A stretch of 64,000 nucleotides of DNA from NCBI GenBank assembly GCA_947184155.2, contig CAMXCT020001447.1, positions 659,001 through 723,000 of the forward strand. The letters run 5' to 3'. The notes beneath the pieces are model-generated. The model was not told the origin of the DNA. It did not search any database and saw only the letters and a program-made list of their open reading frames with translations. A program made the translations under genes and the position numbers. How positions within the stretch are numbered: position 1 is the first letter of the stretch; each line of letters begins with the position of its first letter. The stretch is from Cladocopium goreaui (lineage: Eukaryota > Sar > Dinophyceae > Suessiales > Symbiodiniaceae). Below are positions 39,483 through 51,548 of this stretch, piece after piece.

Positions 39483-42400
39483 ATGGTAGATATAAATAGG
39501 CCTTTATATATAGGAGATTATCGATATGTCGATATCTTCGATTTTTTGAATCTCTTCCAAAATGAAATGAAGACAGAGCGTTTTTAATGATCATGGCATA
39601 TCATGGCCAATGTGGGAATGAACACCAGACACTTGAGACACTTATGATTTTCCACCAGTTTCTGTAGCCTCCTTCATGTTTGCATTTTCAGCTTGGTGGT
39701 CCTGAAAGTTCAATGCTAGGCACGTGACCATAACGGGGGACATCCCGATATTGATATTCATCAGCATGTGTGATGTTCCTGGAAACGTCACCATGTCCTG
39801 AAAAACACAAAGTCTAGTTTGCGATCAGTTTTGGATGGTCTTGTCTATTGAGTCATTGAGCCATCCACCATAAAAAGGCATGCAAAGAACAGTCGACGTT
39901 GCTTCAAGCTTCCACACTCTGCCACAGGTCCTTCACAGCTGGTCACAAGTGTGGAATCCCAATGAATCCCATATTGTGATGGCAGGGGGAGGCATTCAGT
40001 TTCTTTTTCACTTGAAGCGCTCATTGATGTTGCAAGTGGGATGACGTTATTTGGGAATGATGGAACCGTGGAAACATGGTGTGCACGTTGTGCCGTGCTA
40101 AGGTTGGGATTGCACCTCCGGGTACCGGACACCAGATCGTCCCAGAGGCTTCATCAGGTGAGGGCCAGGGGGTGACGATCCGCGGGCAGCAAAGATCTTG
40201 ATGTCTACCTGGTTCGGTGCAGGTAAGGCCATATCGTCATATATGGTCCACATTTGAGAGAACTCTGTGTGATTGGTTTCATGTTTAGACGATTTTTTGA
40301 AGGCTATACAGATCAAAGTCAATCAGAATGTTGATTTGAAATGCTTTAAAACAGTCTAGAAGCTGGACGATGCTGGCGTGATATGGTGGGACATAGAACA
40401 TGAATGATGCCAGAGGCAGCTCTGTTGACCTTCCATTTCAGAATGTCAGCAAAGACGACTTCATCACCCAAGCAGAGTTCGTGCATGTTTTTGATCACAC
40501 CCAGATTCTTCCAGATTATTGTGTTGGAAACACATGAGTCACCTTCCCATGGAACGCAATTCTGGAAAATATGATAAAATATGAACTTTCAGACGTCAGA
40601 CTTCCATTCTCTCTGACCCAAAGTGGTCGTTGACCCGAAGCGTCTGTTTCAGCCCCTGCAAAGTCCAGCAACTACACCCCAGTGATGCAGGTGCTTTGAG
40701 CGCAAAGAGCCTGAGCAAGTTGTTAAGCGACGGCAAAGCACTTCCAGCATAGACAAGTTGTCTCATGAGGCCAGGGGCATAGCGCCTGGGGATCTTCGAC
40801 CAAGCACCAAGTCCATGCAGAATGTCAAGGATTGATGATGCATATTTTGATGCATATTTTTGCGCTGTTTCCAGTGACCAGGCATTGTTAGCACCTGCGA
40901 GGGAGCTGCGGCGAATGTCACTGGCACCGCCAGTGGATGCAGAGAAGCTGGGGTCTCAATTGCAAGATAGTGCCGTACAGATCCGTACAGGTCGTATGTT
41001 CAATCGAAGTCCCATCCCTCACACCGTGGACTGATCTGAAACTGCTTGTTGGATGCTGGCAGCGACAGGGCTCAAAAGGAGCTTGAAGAGACGAAGAATC
41101 TTCTTGAGAAATGTCTGGGAACTTGGGCGGAGAGTATGGGACTGTGATGCCAAACATTTTGCAGATGGTGAACCTGGTGAACTGGGCATTTTTGGATTTG
41201 CCTTGTTGTCTCAGCTCTGTCCTGTTTCCCGGAACACCAAGCAGCTTTGCAGAAGGTTGCAAGGCTCACGAGTAGCCGTTCCATGGTAGACCATGCTACG
41301 CCCAACTGTGCTCTGCTACACCCTTTCCAGGTATGTCTGACCTAGCAGATCAGAAAATGTATGATCAGATGCTTGAGAAGTTCAGGCCTGACGGAAGGGG
41401 AGAAGCCAGAACAGGACAATCAGGTTCTTATGCTGGACATATGAAAGTCTCGGACTCCAATTTGGTCCTTGTTTGTTCAATAAAAATCTTCACAGCAACG
41501 CGCTCGTTCTGTTCCAGTTGAAATCTAAAGCAATGAGAAGAAGTGCATCGTGCACTGCTGGTAAATAATGCTGCAGTGACCTATGGGAAGGATAAGTATC
41601 CCCAGCACCCACACAAACACACACACAGCGCAAAATCATGCAATGTCGTACTGACCAGTACACAGGTGTTTGGAAAATGTGTTTGGAAAATCAGGAGAAT
41701 CAGTCTACCGGTCTACCGGTCACGCTTTCATCCTGCAGACTTGCTTCTTTGGCCTGCGAGTTGAGGCCCTTTTTGACAGCGCTCTCACGGGCAGAACCAT
41801 GGCTGAAATTGGTGAAAGCGTGGTCACCTTGAGGCCCACAAAATAGATAGCAATTCATAGAAAAAAACATAGATACTGATAGATACTGATATACTTTGGT
41901 AAATTGATGAGTGGGGCCCGTGGACAATCACAGCCTGGCCCCCTGGGTGCGGGAAGATTCTTCCATTGTTGCGAAAACCAACAGAGGTTTCCTGTGACAC
42001 CTGTGTAGCATTGTGTAGCACCATGTAGCAGTGGCACTTGTGGTAGATTGTAGCACCATGTTGCACTCCCTTGCAGGTGGCAACGGTGGCAACCATCCCG
42101 GATGTCACCCCCGTATCCTATTTATCCTCCCAAGGAACAACTCCTCCGCCGTGAGCAGCCTGAAACGCTGCTGGGCTTCTTGGAACCTAAGGTCGAAATG
42201 GATCCGAAAGGATCCGAAAGGATCCGAAAGGATCCGAAAGGATCAGCTGGTCACAGGCGATGAATTCTGTTTTGTACATCAGCATTTTCTGAAGCTGTGA
42301 AAGAAAAAACATCTGTATGATCCTATATGATCCTAAAGTCCAATGCCATCCAAGCTACCTGACCAGGGAAGAATTTTGACGTTCCTGCTGGAGCTTCACC

Positions 42401-45400
42401 AGCAAAAGCGCCAGTGACCTTAAGGGCAGTGATTTCAAGGAGCATCACAAGGTCAGATGTGTTACTTCTGAAACCCATGGCAACTTTTGACAGCTTTCGT
42501 CACTTTCATCTCCAAACGTTGTCAGTTCTAGGATGTTCCAGGGCTCCAAAGAGTTGCTGCGAGGTACCGGCGCCAGACGCACTGCTCACTGAATGTGCTC
42601 TTGCAGCACCCTTCTCAGGAAGTTAGCACGATATGTTGTGCTTGATATTGCCCTGTATTGCACCTAAAGCAGGTCAGATCGCTGAAATTCAGCTCTGCTT
42701 TACAGGTGTGATTCGTGGCTGGACGTGTATCACCGTGAAGGCCTTCTGGCCAGAACGCCTCAGGAGCTAAGCTCGTGCCTAGAAATGGGTTCCCAATGGC
42801 TCAAGTACCGGAAAAGTATCCAAAGATAGGAAAGATACCGTAGGATGCTGTAGGTATCCATAAGACAGGTCATAAGTCATAATAAGTCACTGATGAATTC
42901 GTATCATACTTTCAAGCCAAGTGAATCTCCCACCGGGGAGTCGACCAGTACAGGAGCTGCTGCTGGCGCTGCCCATGTTGCAACGTCGCCGGGTGTCGAA
43001 GATTCCGGAACCTGATTTGCTCAAGGTCGTGGAGGCGGGTCTCACCGTGGGGAGCCTGGTTGGATCATGTTGGATCCTGGATTGGGCGTTGGGCACCAGG
43101 CTCCATCGCCACCGGTGATCTCCCCGACGTGTGGGAGCTGAGTCACAAAGTTCACATGGTGAGACTTGGTGAGTATTGACATGTATTGACATGTATTGAC
43201 AACCATTAGCAACTACAAGGCGATACAAGGCGTTTGATTTGATGGCATCCTGGTGTGGGTTGAAGATGATGCCAGAGTGTAGCAAGTTTGGGCACACTGA
43301 GGCGTCGCGCCGCCGTGGAGGCAGATGCCAAAGTCATGCGGGAGAAGCGTCTGCGAAGGTGTGGCATCAAGTTGATTGGTTTTGCACTGAAGAGACCCGC
43401 TATCTATCCACAAGCATTTGTGTGACAGGGCAACTAGAAGGCCAGAGGAGTCGCTGGAAGATCTACTGATTAAGAGCAGGGATCAAGCAGAGGCCTGGCA
43501 TTTCCACAGGGATGGACTTTTTCCATACCTTTTTAAGCGGATGGCTGGGCAGTACTTTGCCAGATATGACCAAGAAATACCAAGAACATCCAAGGTTCTA
43601 AGAACATCACCGTGAAAGTTGGACAGAAAGGTGTGAAAGCCACACTTTGGATATGCTGGAGGCGTTGGACTATGCCGCCGGTGGAGACTCTGATGAGGCG
43701 CGAGAGACGGGGATATTGAAAGAGACAGAGAGGCCATCAAAAGCACCCACCGACCCCCAACACCGTGTTTGATACTATACTGTACTGATATGTACTGATA
43801 CTATCCAATACTACCCAGCTGAACTAGGCCGAAGCCAGATGAAGCCAGTAGATTTGGGGGTTTGGTGTGCCTGGCTGCCTGGCAGGTTCAGGTGGCTTTT
43901 GAGACTTTCCACCGTGCCGTCGCGGACCCAGTAGAAGCAAGGCCTCGATGTCTCAGTCCATCACTGACGGCCTTGGGATGTAAACGTCAGCAACCACTGG
44001 CTTGTTTGCCGACCCTTGGAGTCAGGGTCACGTGACGACGTTCCAAAAGTGCCTCTAGGGAACGGAGTTCAACATGCAGTCCTAGGGATTCCTAGGGCAC
44101 CTGGTGATTGGAGACATCTCGGGAGGCTGAGGGTGTCCTTAAGCCTTATAAGCCTTTATTAACAAGGATTCTACCAGTAATGACTTAAGACCGAAGTTGC
44201 TCACATTCTGAAGTAAGATCAGGAATCTCATTGAGTGTAACACCACTGCAGGGAACAGCAAGCAACAAGACGAATCTGTCAAGACATGTTAATTCTTCGT
44301 GCTCATCGTCTTCTCATCTCATCCTCCCATCTCACCCCTGAGGTGCGGCAAGCATTTGAAAAGAAGGCAGCTGCAAAGGCACCCTGCACAAAACAAAATG
44401 ACCAAAGTGACCAAAGTTTAGGAAAAAGCTTTGAAAGAACAAGGAAGAAGCAGAGATGATAGAGGAGTCTATCACTCCTTTTTACTCCGAAGGTTCTCAG
44501 GTCATTGTCATGGCATTTGCCAGACTATGATCTTGGACCGTTTGAAACAATGTACTGGGTCAGGGTGGTAACTTGTGCCGCGGTTGTCTTCTTGTGCCGC
44601 AAACGGTGTGCCGTTGGGAAGTCCATGATATACATGTCATTCTTACTGGATGAATCAGTTGTTTGTGGCATTGATTTTTCTAACACTTTGCAGGGGCACG
44701 CATGTTTTTGAGACATATTCTCTTTGAGATAGAAACTCATGGGGATGGTTTCTCAATAGCTTGACTCACACAGAAGAGAGAACAGTAGAAGAGTAGAGTA
44801 GAAGAGTAGAAGAGTAGAGTCGAGAAGAGAATCGAAGATATTGAAGAGTAGAAGTGATTAGAGAGGCGTAGAGCAGAGAAGGGAAGAGTAGAAATCCCTG
44901 CTGCCTTGCCCTGCTGCCTTGCCTTGCAAAATCCCCATCTCTTACAGATCTCGTCAAGACCTCGTACGGATCTCGTAAAAATCACGCTGTCAAGCGGTAC
45001 CTTGAATATCTCAGTGCCATTGTGCTGTACTGTTCAGTGCTGGAATGTTCCTGGTGTGCCACTGGGAAAAGCCTTTTGTGAGTATATTTTCCCAGGGTAG
45101 GAATGAGAGTCCGCCAATGAGAATGACATGTAGAACTCCTGGTCTTCTAGAGGTCAAGTTGATGGTGTGCCATGCGGTTTACAGCGCTTTGTGTCAGGTC
45201 TAAGACAGATAAAAAACGGTCCAAAGCGTTATGTGCACATATATGGATAGGTGTCGGTGTGCCGTGGTGATTTGGCTATGGCACAAGTTCTTTAGGTTGT
45301 GGGGTAAGCTGTGTGCCATGCGGTGGGGTAAGATTATGATTGTGGCGTAAGTTACCACCCGTACTCGTATTATAATATAGCTTGAACAGACAATGCTGGA

Positions 45401-46038
45401 CATTTTGAATTATTTCAAATCAGAATGTGTGCGGGTCGAGTGTTACCACTGTGCTGTAAAAGAATGTAAAAGAGGGACTTTAGCCTCAGCTGTTTTGAAC
45501 ACATTTCAGCACATGTCTTCGAAAAAACCTTGCTGCTCCATGGCAGTGAGCTGGCACGCAGGGCCGTTTGAGTTTGGAAGGTTTCGAACCCAAGCCGCAC
45601 CTTGGCCAAATTCACAAACAGCACTGGTAATTGAGGGAGCGAAGGAATGATTTCCTGCAGGAGTGACCTAAATATGGAAGTCAATCTTTTCATTCCAATT
45701 GTAGAACAGAAGTGGGCGTTGTTTGCACATGTTTGCTTTAATGACCCGATTTCTGACGTTGAGATGGCAGTGGTGAGATGTAGCGAGATAGCTTAGTGGC
45801 TTAGTGCACCTTTCAGCAAGGCAAATGGCTGCCTTCCTAGTCGACGTGGGTGTTTGGTTCTCAGCTGACCCGATCTAGGCAGATCCGATCTAGGCAGATC
45901 CAGGCCGATCCAGTGTCCAGATTTTTTCGAGGTGAAGCGGAAGGCTTGGAGATCACGAGTCTTCTATGTGCAGGGCCCCCAACTGGTCCTGTTGCCCTGG
46001 CGAACATTGGCGAACATTCACCCTAACCCAGTCCAGTC
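39483..46038. other. no gene recognised; scattered short repeats
   Basis: Contains four GATCCGAAAG units (42,201-42,240), tandem ATTGACATGT near 43,175-43,200, GAGTAGAAGAGTAGA-type repeats at 44,785-44,830 and a doubled GATCTAGGCAGATCC at 45,880-45,903. Frames of up to about 136 codons occur on both strands but none shows family features. Confidence 0.5.
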
Positions 46039-46131
46039 ATTTTCATCGATTTGATCGGTTTCTATATGTGCTACATGGCTCAAGGCCTTTTTATCTTTTA
46101 CCGGTTTGTCAAGCGTAAAACCCTTCCATCA

Positions 46132-47427
46132 ATGGAGGCCCTACCTGTGGTTGTGCTGACTGACCCTATTTCCACTGGAGCGTTTCTGGTGGACATCGTG
46201 TTGTCTCGCGGCTTCGGGGTCCTCGTCTTGTGGAGTAAAGAACGCGCAGAGTCATTGCCTATCAGCCACAAAGGAGTCTACAAGGCAGTCAAAGAGCAAG
46301 TCTCCATTCCTGAAACTGTGAAGGCAATCAAAGGTGCTCTCAGTCCAGGCTCTGCAATTATAGCTTGCATTCCTGGCAGTGAATATGGTGTCAACTTGGC
46401 GGATCTCATTTCCATTTGGCTTGGCCTTCTTGCGAACGGCTCTGGGAACCGACCTTTTCCCGCAGGTGACCGCCGAAACAAACATTTGCAGAGCAGTGTG
46501 CTCAAAGGAATTGCTGGTTGCCGTGCCATTCGTGAAGTTTGTGGCTGTGCATGGGAAGAGGTGAGAGATTCTTGCAGGGAATTGGGGCTTCCTATGGTGG
46601 TGAAGCCGGTGCAGTCTGGAGGGACGGATGGAGTCAAACTTTGCCACTCCATGAAGGCAGTAGAGGAGCATTTCAGGCACTTGCAAGCCACACCGAGAAA
46701 AGTTGCGTCCTCTGACCATGCAATTCTGCTCCAGGAATTTATGGTTGGCCAGGAGTATGTGGTGGACCAAGTATCTCGGGATGGAGTGCACAAGACTATC
46801 ATGACTTGGGTCTATGAGAAGCAACCGGCAAATGGTGGTGATTTTGTCTATCTAGCAATGCGTCCAGTGGAGACCAAGGAGTGTCCAAGTGATCTGATCC
46901 CATACACTCGTTCAGTGCTTGATGCATTGGACATTCAGAACGGCGCGACCCACGCAGAAGTCATGATGACTGCTGATGGTCCCTGTCTTATTGAAGTCAA
47001 CGTGAGGGTCATGGGTGGCAACGGCTCCTTTATCTCTTTGGCACGTTTGCTCACTGGGACTTCACATGCTGATGCGGTTCTTGATTGCATCGACCAGAAG
47101 CGCTTTGATGCCTTGCCTGATGTCCCCAGGGCCTTTCAAGCTTCAGGTCTGGTGGTGTTTCTCATCTCTTATTCTTCTGGCATTGTGGCAAGCACACCAG
47201 GCTACGAGGTGATGAAGAAGATGGATTCATTCCTCGAATTGCACACATCTATTTCACCCGGATCTGCAGTAGAAGTCACTGTGGACACTTTCACCTTTGC
47301 TGGCATTTTGGTGCTGGCTGGCTCCGAAGATCAGATTTGGGCAGATATTGTGGAGGTGCGTAGACTAGAAAAGGAAGGCCTTTTTTGCTTCACTGAAACA
47401 AATAGGTTTCAGTGCGGCGGGGCTTGA
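46132..47427 (+). CDS. ATP-grasp ligase, copy 2
   Basis: Second intact copy of the ATP-grasp gene at 6,098-7,393, with about ten amino-acid differences over the 458-codon open frame (for example GALLV to GAFLV, QSAGTDG to QSGGTDG, VGREY to VGQEY, ASGRVV to ASGLVV). All ATP-grasp motifs are kept (MVVKP lysine loop, LIEVNVRVMGGNG). The TGGCTCAAG word lies at the equivalent upstream place (46,079-46,087). The same start choice applies; the frame is open from 46,051. Conservation of frame in both copies suggests both are, or recently were, functional. Confidence 0.85.
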   Translation: MEALPVVVLTDPISTGAFLVDIVLSRGFGVLVLWSKERAESLPISHKGVYKAVKEQVSIPETVKAIKGALSPGSAIIACIPGSEYGVNLADLISIWLGLLANGSGNRPFPAGDRRNKHLQSSVLKGIAGCRAIREVCGCAWEEVRDSCRELGLPMVVKPVQSGGTDGVKLCHSMKAVEEHFRHLQATPRKVASSDHAILLQEFMVGQEYVVDQVSRDGVHKTIMTWVYEKQPANGGDFVYLAMRPVETKECPSDLIPYTRSVLDALDIQNGATHAEVMMTADGPCLIEVNVRVMGGNGSFISLARLLTGTSHADAVLDCIDQKRFDALPDVPRAFQASGLVVFLISYSSGIVASTPGYEVMKKMDSFLELHTSISPGSAVEVTVDTFTFAGILVLAGSEDQIWADIVEVRRLEKEGLFCFTETNRFQCGGA

Positions 47428-47594
47428 ATCATGAGTGCTGAGTACATCGCGGCGATGGCCGATGCCTAGTAGCGTTCAAGCTTAGACTTAGTGACTCGCG
47501 GGCGTGTGTATAGCTTTGCTTACAGACTTGTCACATTTTTAACACCAATTTTGCAGCAGCATCAGCCAATCCAGGCGAGCTGTTGTGCATCCTC

Positions 47595-47602
47595 TATGCA
47601 AT
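47595..47602. other. target-site duplication TATGCAAT (left)
   Basis: Repeated exactly at 50,657-50,664. The paralogous empty site in copy 1 reads TATTTAAT at 7,541-7,548. Confidence 0.85.
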
Positions 47603-50600
47603 ATCCCCATCTGGTGATGCAGATTATTTTCCTGGGAGTCCAGTACCCAAAAATAATTTTGAAATCACCGATTTGATCCGATTTGCACATGCTAAACCCT
47701 GCGTCCCTTCGAACCCAGGAAAACAATTTTGGTTCAAAATATGTCGAAAATATTTCAAGATTATTTTGGAAACGTCCGGCCACAGGAAAGTAATGTTCAT
47801 GGGGGGGGAGTTCACTGGAACATATATGTACGTCAAACCCCAGGAAAAAAATGCCCCATGATTATTTGAGGGGATATGGTTCTTTACATGACTCTAAACG
47901 GTTGGGAACCAGGATTTAAATCTGTGGAAATGGTGTTATAATATGTTATAATGATTATAATGTTGAATGTGCGTAGGTTAGATATCAGGAACAAATTCCA
48001 AAGATACATTTGTCCTTGCAAAGGGATACATTTGTCCTGAAAGCGCGCCCAAAATGCAAAACACATGTTTTTTGCTGAAAATACATTTGTCCTAGCAAAA
48101 GGCTGCAACCACATATGTTCAGCTTCACCAACCAAACAAGGTGACTTGAAGAGGCCGAGGCGCAGGTGTCAAAAATAAATTCCAAGGTGCTAGACCTGTT
48201 TTGGCTGAATACATGCTGATGATCTTCAAAGGTTGGCCCAACAGGAAAAAAAGTCGCATCACCAGGCCAACCATCCATAGATAGGACATGATGGGACAAA
48301 TTCAAGAATTTTGTGTCAATGCGCGCTCAAAATGCAAAACGCATGTTTTTTTTGCTGAAAATAAATTTGTCCTAGCAAAAGGCTACAACCACATATGTTC
48401 AGCTTCACCAACCAAAAAGGTGACTTGAAGAGGCCGAGGCGCAGGTGTCAAAAATAAATTCCAAGGGGCTGGACCTTTTTTGGCTGAATACATGCGGATG
48501 ATCTTCAAAGGTTGGCCCCACAGGAAAAAGTCGCATCACCAGGCCAACCATCCATAGATACGAAATGATGTGACAAATTCAAGCATTTTGTGTCAACGCG
48601 CGCCCAAAATGCAAAACACATGTTTTTTGTTGAAAATACATTTGTCCTAGCAAAAGGCTGCAACCACATATGTTCAGCTTCACCAACCAAAAAAGGTGAC
48701 CTGAAGAGGCCGAGGCGCAGGCGTCAAAAATAAATTCCAAGGGGCTGGACCTTTTTTGGCTGAATACATGCTGATGATCTTCAAAGGTTGGCCCAACAGG
48801 AAAAAAGTCGCATCACCAGGCCAACCATCCATAGATAGGACATGATGGGACAAATTCAATAATTTTGTGTCAACGCGCGCCCAAAATGCAAAACAAATGT
48901 TTTTTGCTGAAAATACATTTGTCCTAGCAAAAGGCTGCAACCACATATATCAGCTTCACCAACCAAACAAGGTGACTTGAAGAGGCCGAGGCGCAGGTGT
49001 CAAAAATAAATTCCAAGGTGCTAGACCTTTTTTGGCTGAATACATGCGGATGATCTCCAAAGGTTGGCCCCACAGGAAAAAGTCGCATCACCAGGCCAAC
49101 CATCCATAGATAGGAAATGATGGGACAAATTCAATAATTTTGTGTCAACATGAGCCCAAAATGCAAAACACTGTTTTTTTGCTGAACATACATTTGTCCT
49201 TGAAAAAGTCTACAACCACATATTATGTTCAGCTTCACCAACCAAAAAGGTGACCTGAAGAGGCCGAGGCGCAGGTGTCAAAAATAAATTCCAAGGGGCT
49301 GGACCTTTTTTGGCTGAATACATGCGGATGATCTTCAAAGGTTGGCCCCACAGGAAAAAAGTTGCACCACCAGGCCAACCATCCATAGATACGAAATGAT
49401 GTGACAAATTCAAGCATTTTGTGTCAACACGCGCCCAAAATGCAAAACACATGTTTTTTGTTGAAAATACATTTGTCCTAGCAAAAGGCTGCAACCACAT
49501 ATGTTCAGCTTCACCAACCAAAAAAGGTGACCTGAAGAGGCCGAGGCGCAGGCGTCAAAAATAAATTCCAAGGGGCTGGACCTTTTTTGGCTGAATACAT
49601 GCTGATGATCTTCAAAGGTTGGCCCAACAGGAAAAAAGTCGCATCACCAGGCCAACCATCCATAGATAGGACATGATGGGACAAATTCAATAATTTTGTG
49701 TCAACGCGCGCCCACAATGCAAAACACATGATTTTTGGCTGAAAATACATTTGTCCTAGCAAAAGGCTACAACCACATATGTTCAGCTTCACCAACCAAA
49801 AAGGTGACTTGAAGAGGCCGAGGCGCAGGTGTCAAAAATAAATTCCAAGGGGCTGGACCTTTTTTGGCTTTATACATGCTGATGATCTCCAAAGGTTGGC
49901 CCCACAGGGAAAAAAAGTCGCATCACCAGGCCAACCATCCATAGATTTGAAATGATGTGACAAATTCAATAATTTTGTGTCAACACGCGCCCAAAATGCA
50001 AAACACATGTTTTTTGCTGAAAATACATTTGTCCATCCGAAAGGGTGCAAACACATATGACATATGTTCAGCTTCGCCATCACATAAAATGAGCTGGAAA
50101 CGTTCGGATCCACGATTTAATATGTTCCAGGCGCGGGTTATTAGCTAAAGTTGTGGTCTGTGCAGCCCAGGAAATTGTTAACACGTGATTTAATTTGGGT
50201 GGTTGTGATTGCGGTAAGCCCCAAAGCATCTGATTCTTAATTTTACATATTCCCAAGTAATTGGGAATGTGGTGATTCATGCGATAAATAATTGAGTTTT
50301 GGGTTCGTCTTCAGATAGCCCCCACTCGAATCTGTCATGGGCTTCGAAACATTCATATGTAAACCTTGGGTCCCAGGAAATAAGTCGGTTAGCAGCATAT
50401 GTTGAGGGGTTGCTTCTTGAGCATTAAATAAGGGTTGGCACCCAGGAATTTAATTAATATTAGAGGGGGAGAAATGCCTTTCTGGAAACCTTAGGCATCA
50501 GGAAATTAGCGCCTGCAAGTTTTATTCGCCTGAGACTATAAATTCCGGCAAGTAAGGTCAAACACCAGGATTTTAATCTTAAAAAGGTCAGGACCCCAAA

Positions 50601-50656
50601 CATTAATCGCGATATTTTCCCAGGACAGGACTCTCCGGAGTGCACCAGATGGGGAT
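47603..50656. mobile_element. 3,054-bp non-autonomous TIR element (8-bp TSD, hAT-like)
   Basis: Perfect 14-bp terminal inverted repeats ATCCCCATCTGGTG (47,603-47,616) and CACCAGATGGGGAT (50,643-50,656), with an 8-bp target duplication. An 8-bp duplication is typical of hAT transposons. No transposase frame; the interior is an array of ~277-bp repeats. Both arms carry many subterminal words of the form CCCAGGAAA-T-rich (for example 47,725, 47,840, 50,166, 50,371, 50,440), in line with transposase-binding subterminal repeats of hAT elements. Superfamily assignment is inference. Confidence 0.8.
48027..50060. repeat. ~277-bp tandem repeat, seven units
   Basis: The word ACCAGGCCAACCATCC starts at 48,261, 48,538, 48,815, 49,090, 49,369, 49,646 and 49,925 (spacing 275-279). 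Each unit also holds ACATTTGTCCTAGCAAAAGG and GAGGCCGAGGCGCAGG. Minus-strand frames of 60-106 codons (MWLQPFARTNVFS...) recur with each unit but change frame between units, so I do not call genes. Confidence 0.95.
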
Positions 50657-50707
50657 TATGCAATGCCGTGGTTTTAGTTTACCTCTTGACTCTGACCTCT
50701 GACAGAA
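50657..50707 (+). repeat. target duplication (right) and resumed duplicated block
   Basis: TATGCAAT (50,657-50,664) followed by GCCGTGGTTTTAGTTTAC and CTCTGACAGAAG, matching 7,549-7,583 downstream of copy 1. Shows that the duplicated segment once continued through the insertion point. Confidence 0.85.
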
Positions 50708-50749
50708 GGAGTTCCGATCCGGAGAGCCACCCAAAAGTCGGATTCGAGT

Positions 50750-51425
50750 CGGTTTCGGGTTTCGGGTTTCGGGTTTCATCGATTGAAACCAACTTTCGCT
50801 GTCGGTTTCGGGTTTCGGGTTTCGTCGCTTGAAACCAACTTTCGCTGTCGGTTTCGGGCTTCGGGTTTCGGGTTTCGTCGATTGAAACCCACTTTCGCTG
50901 TCGGTTTCGGGTTTCGGGTTTCGGGTTTCGTCGATTGAAACCCACTTTCGCTGTCGGTTTCGGGTTTTGGCGTTTTGGGTTTCGGGTTTCGTCGATTGAA
51001 ACCCACTTTTGCTGTCGGTTTCGGGTTTCGGGTTTCGGGTTTCGTCGATTGAAACCCACTTTCGCTGTCGGTTTCGGATTTCGGGTTTCGGGTTTCGGGT
51101 TTCGTCGATTGAAACCCACTTTCGCTGTCGGTTTCGGGTTTCGGGTTTCGGGTTTCGGGTTTCGTCGCTTGAAGAAACCAACTTTCGCTGTCGGTTTCGG
51201 GTTTCGGGTTTCGGGTTCGGGTTTCGTCGATTGAAACCCACTTTTGCTGTCGGTTTCGGGTTTCGGGTTTCGGTTTCGGGTTTCGGGTTTCGTCGCCTGA
51301 AACCAACTTTCGCTGTCCGTTTCGGGATTCGGGTTTCGGGTTTCGGGTTTCGTCGATTGAAGCTAACTTTAGCCGTCCGTTTCGGGTTTCGAGTTTCGGG
51401 TTTCGTAGGTCGAAACCACCTTTAG
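50750..51425. repeat. TTTCGGG heptamer array with higher-order units
   Basis: Runs of two to four GGGTTTC heptamers alternate with a conserved spacer (GATTGAAACC(A/C)ACTTTCGCTGTCGG), giving about eleven higher-order units of 48-66 bp. The heptamer differs from the TTTAGGG telomere repeat at one base. Long RNPKPETRN frames on the minus strand are repeat artefacts. Confidence 0.95.
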
Positions 51426-51548
51426 ATTCACCAGTACGATGCCGATCTCACATCACCCAAGTGTCGTTCTCCATGCAGTCGTCAAAAACAAGAGCGGTGA
51501 GTGACAAGCGCCTGAAAAGGTCAGAGAGGAAAAACGGCAACGGTTTGG

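Larger units (their letters stand above)
46039..47602 (+). repeat. duplicated block containing ATP-grasp copy 2 (left part)
   Basis: Corresponds to 6,005-7,548 of copy 1 with a ~23-bp extra stretch after the stop codon. Homology breaks off at TATGCAAT (47,595-47,602) and resumes at 50,657, i.e. on the far side of the TIR element. Confidence 0.85.

Noticed and set aside
42795..42806. TGGCTCAAG as a third spliced-leader relic
   Set aside because: No coding sequence follows and the upstream bases do not match the rest of the leader.
48505..50113. Repeated ~90-codon minus frames starting MVGEAEHMWLQPF
   Set aside because: One per ~277-bp satellite unit, but the frame shifts between units and the sequence lies inside a non-autonomous transposon.
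50603..51425. RNPKPET-repeat and FRVSGFG-repeat frames on both strands
   Set aside because: Products of the TTTCGGG array; unit length changes and the frame is open on both strands.
50750..51425. A CRISPR-like reading of the spacer/repeat alternation
   Set aside because: The alternating parts are both repeated, unit lengths vary and the genome is eukaryotic; it is a higher-order minisatellite.
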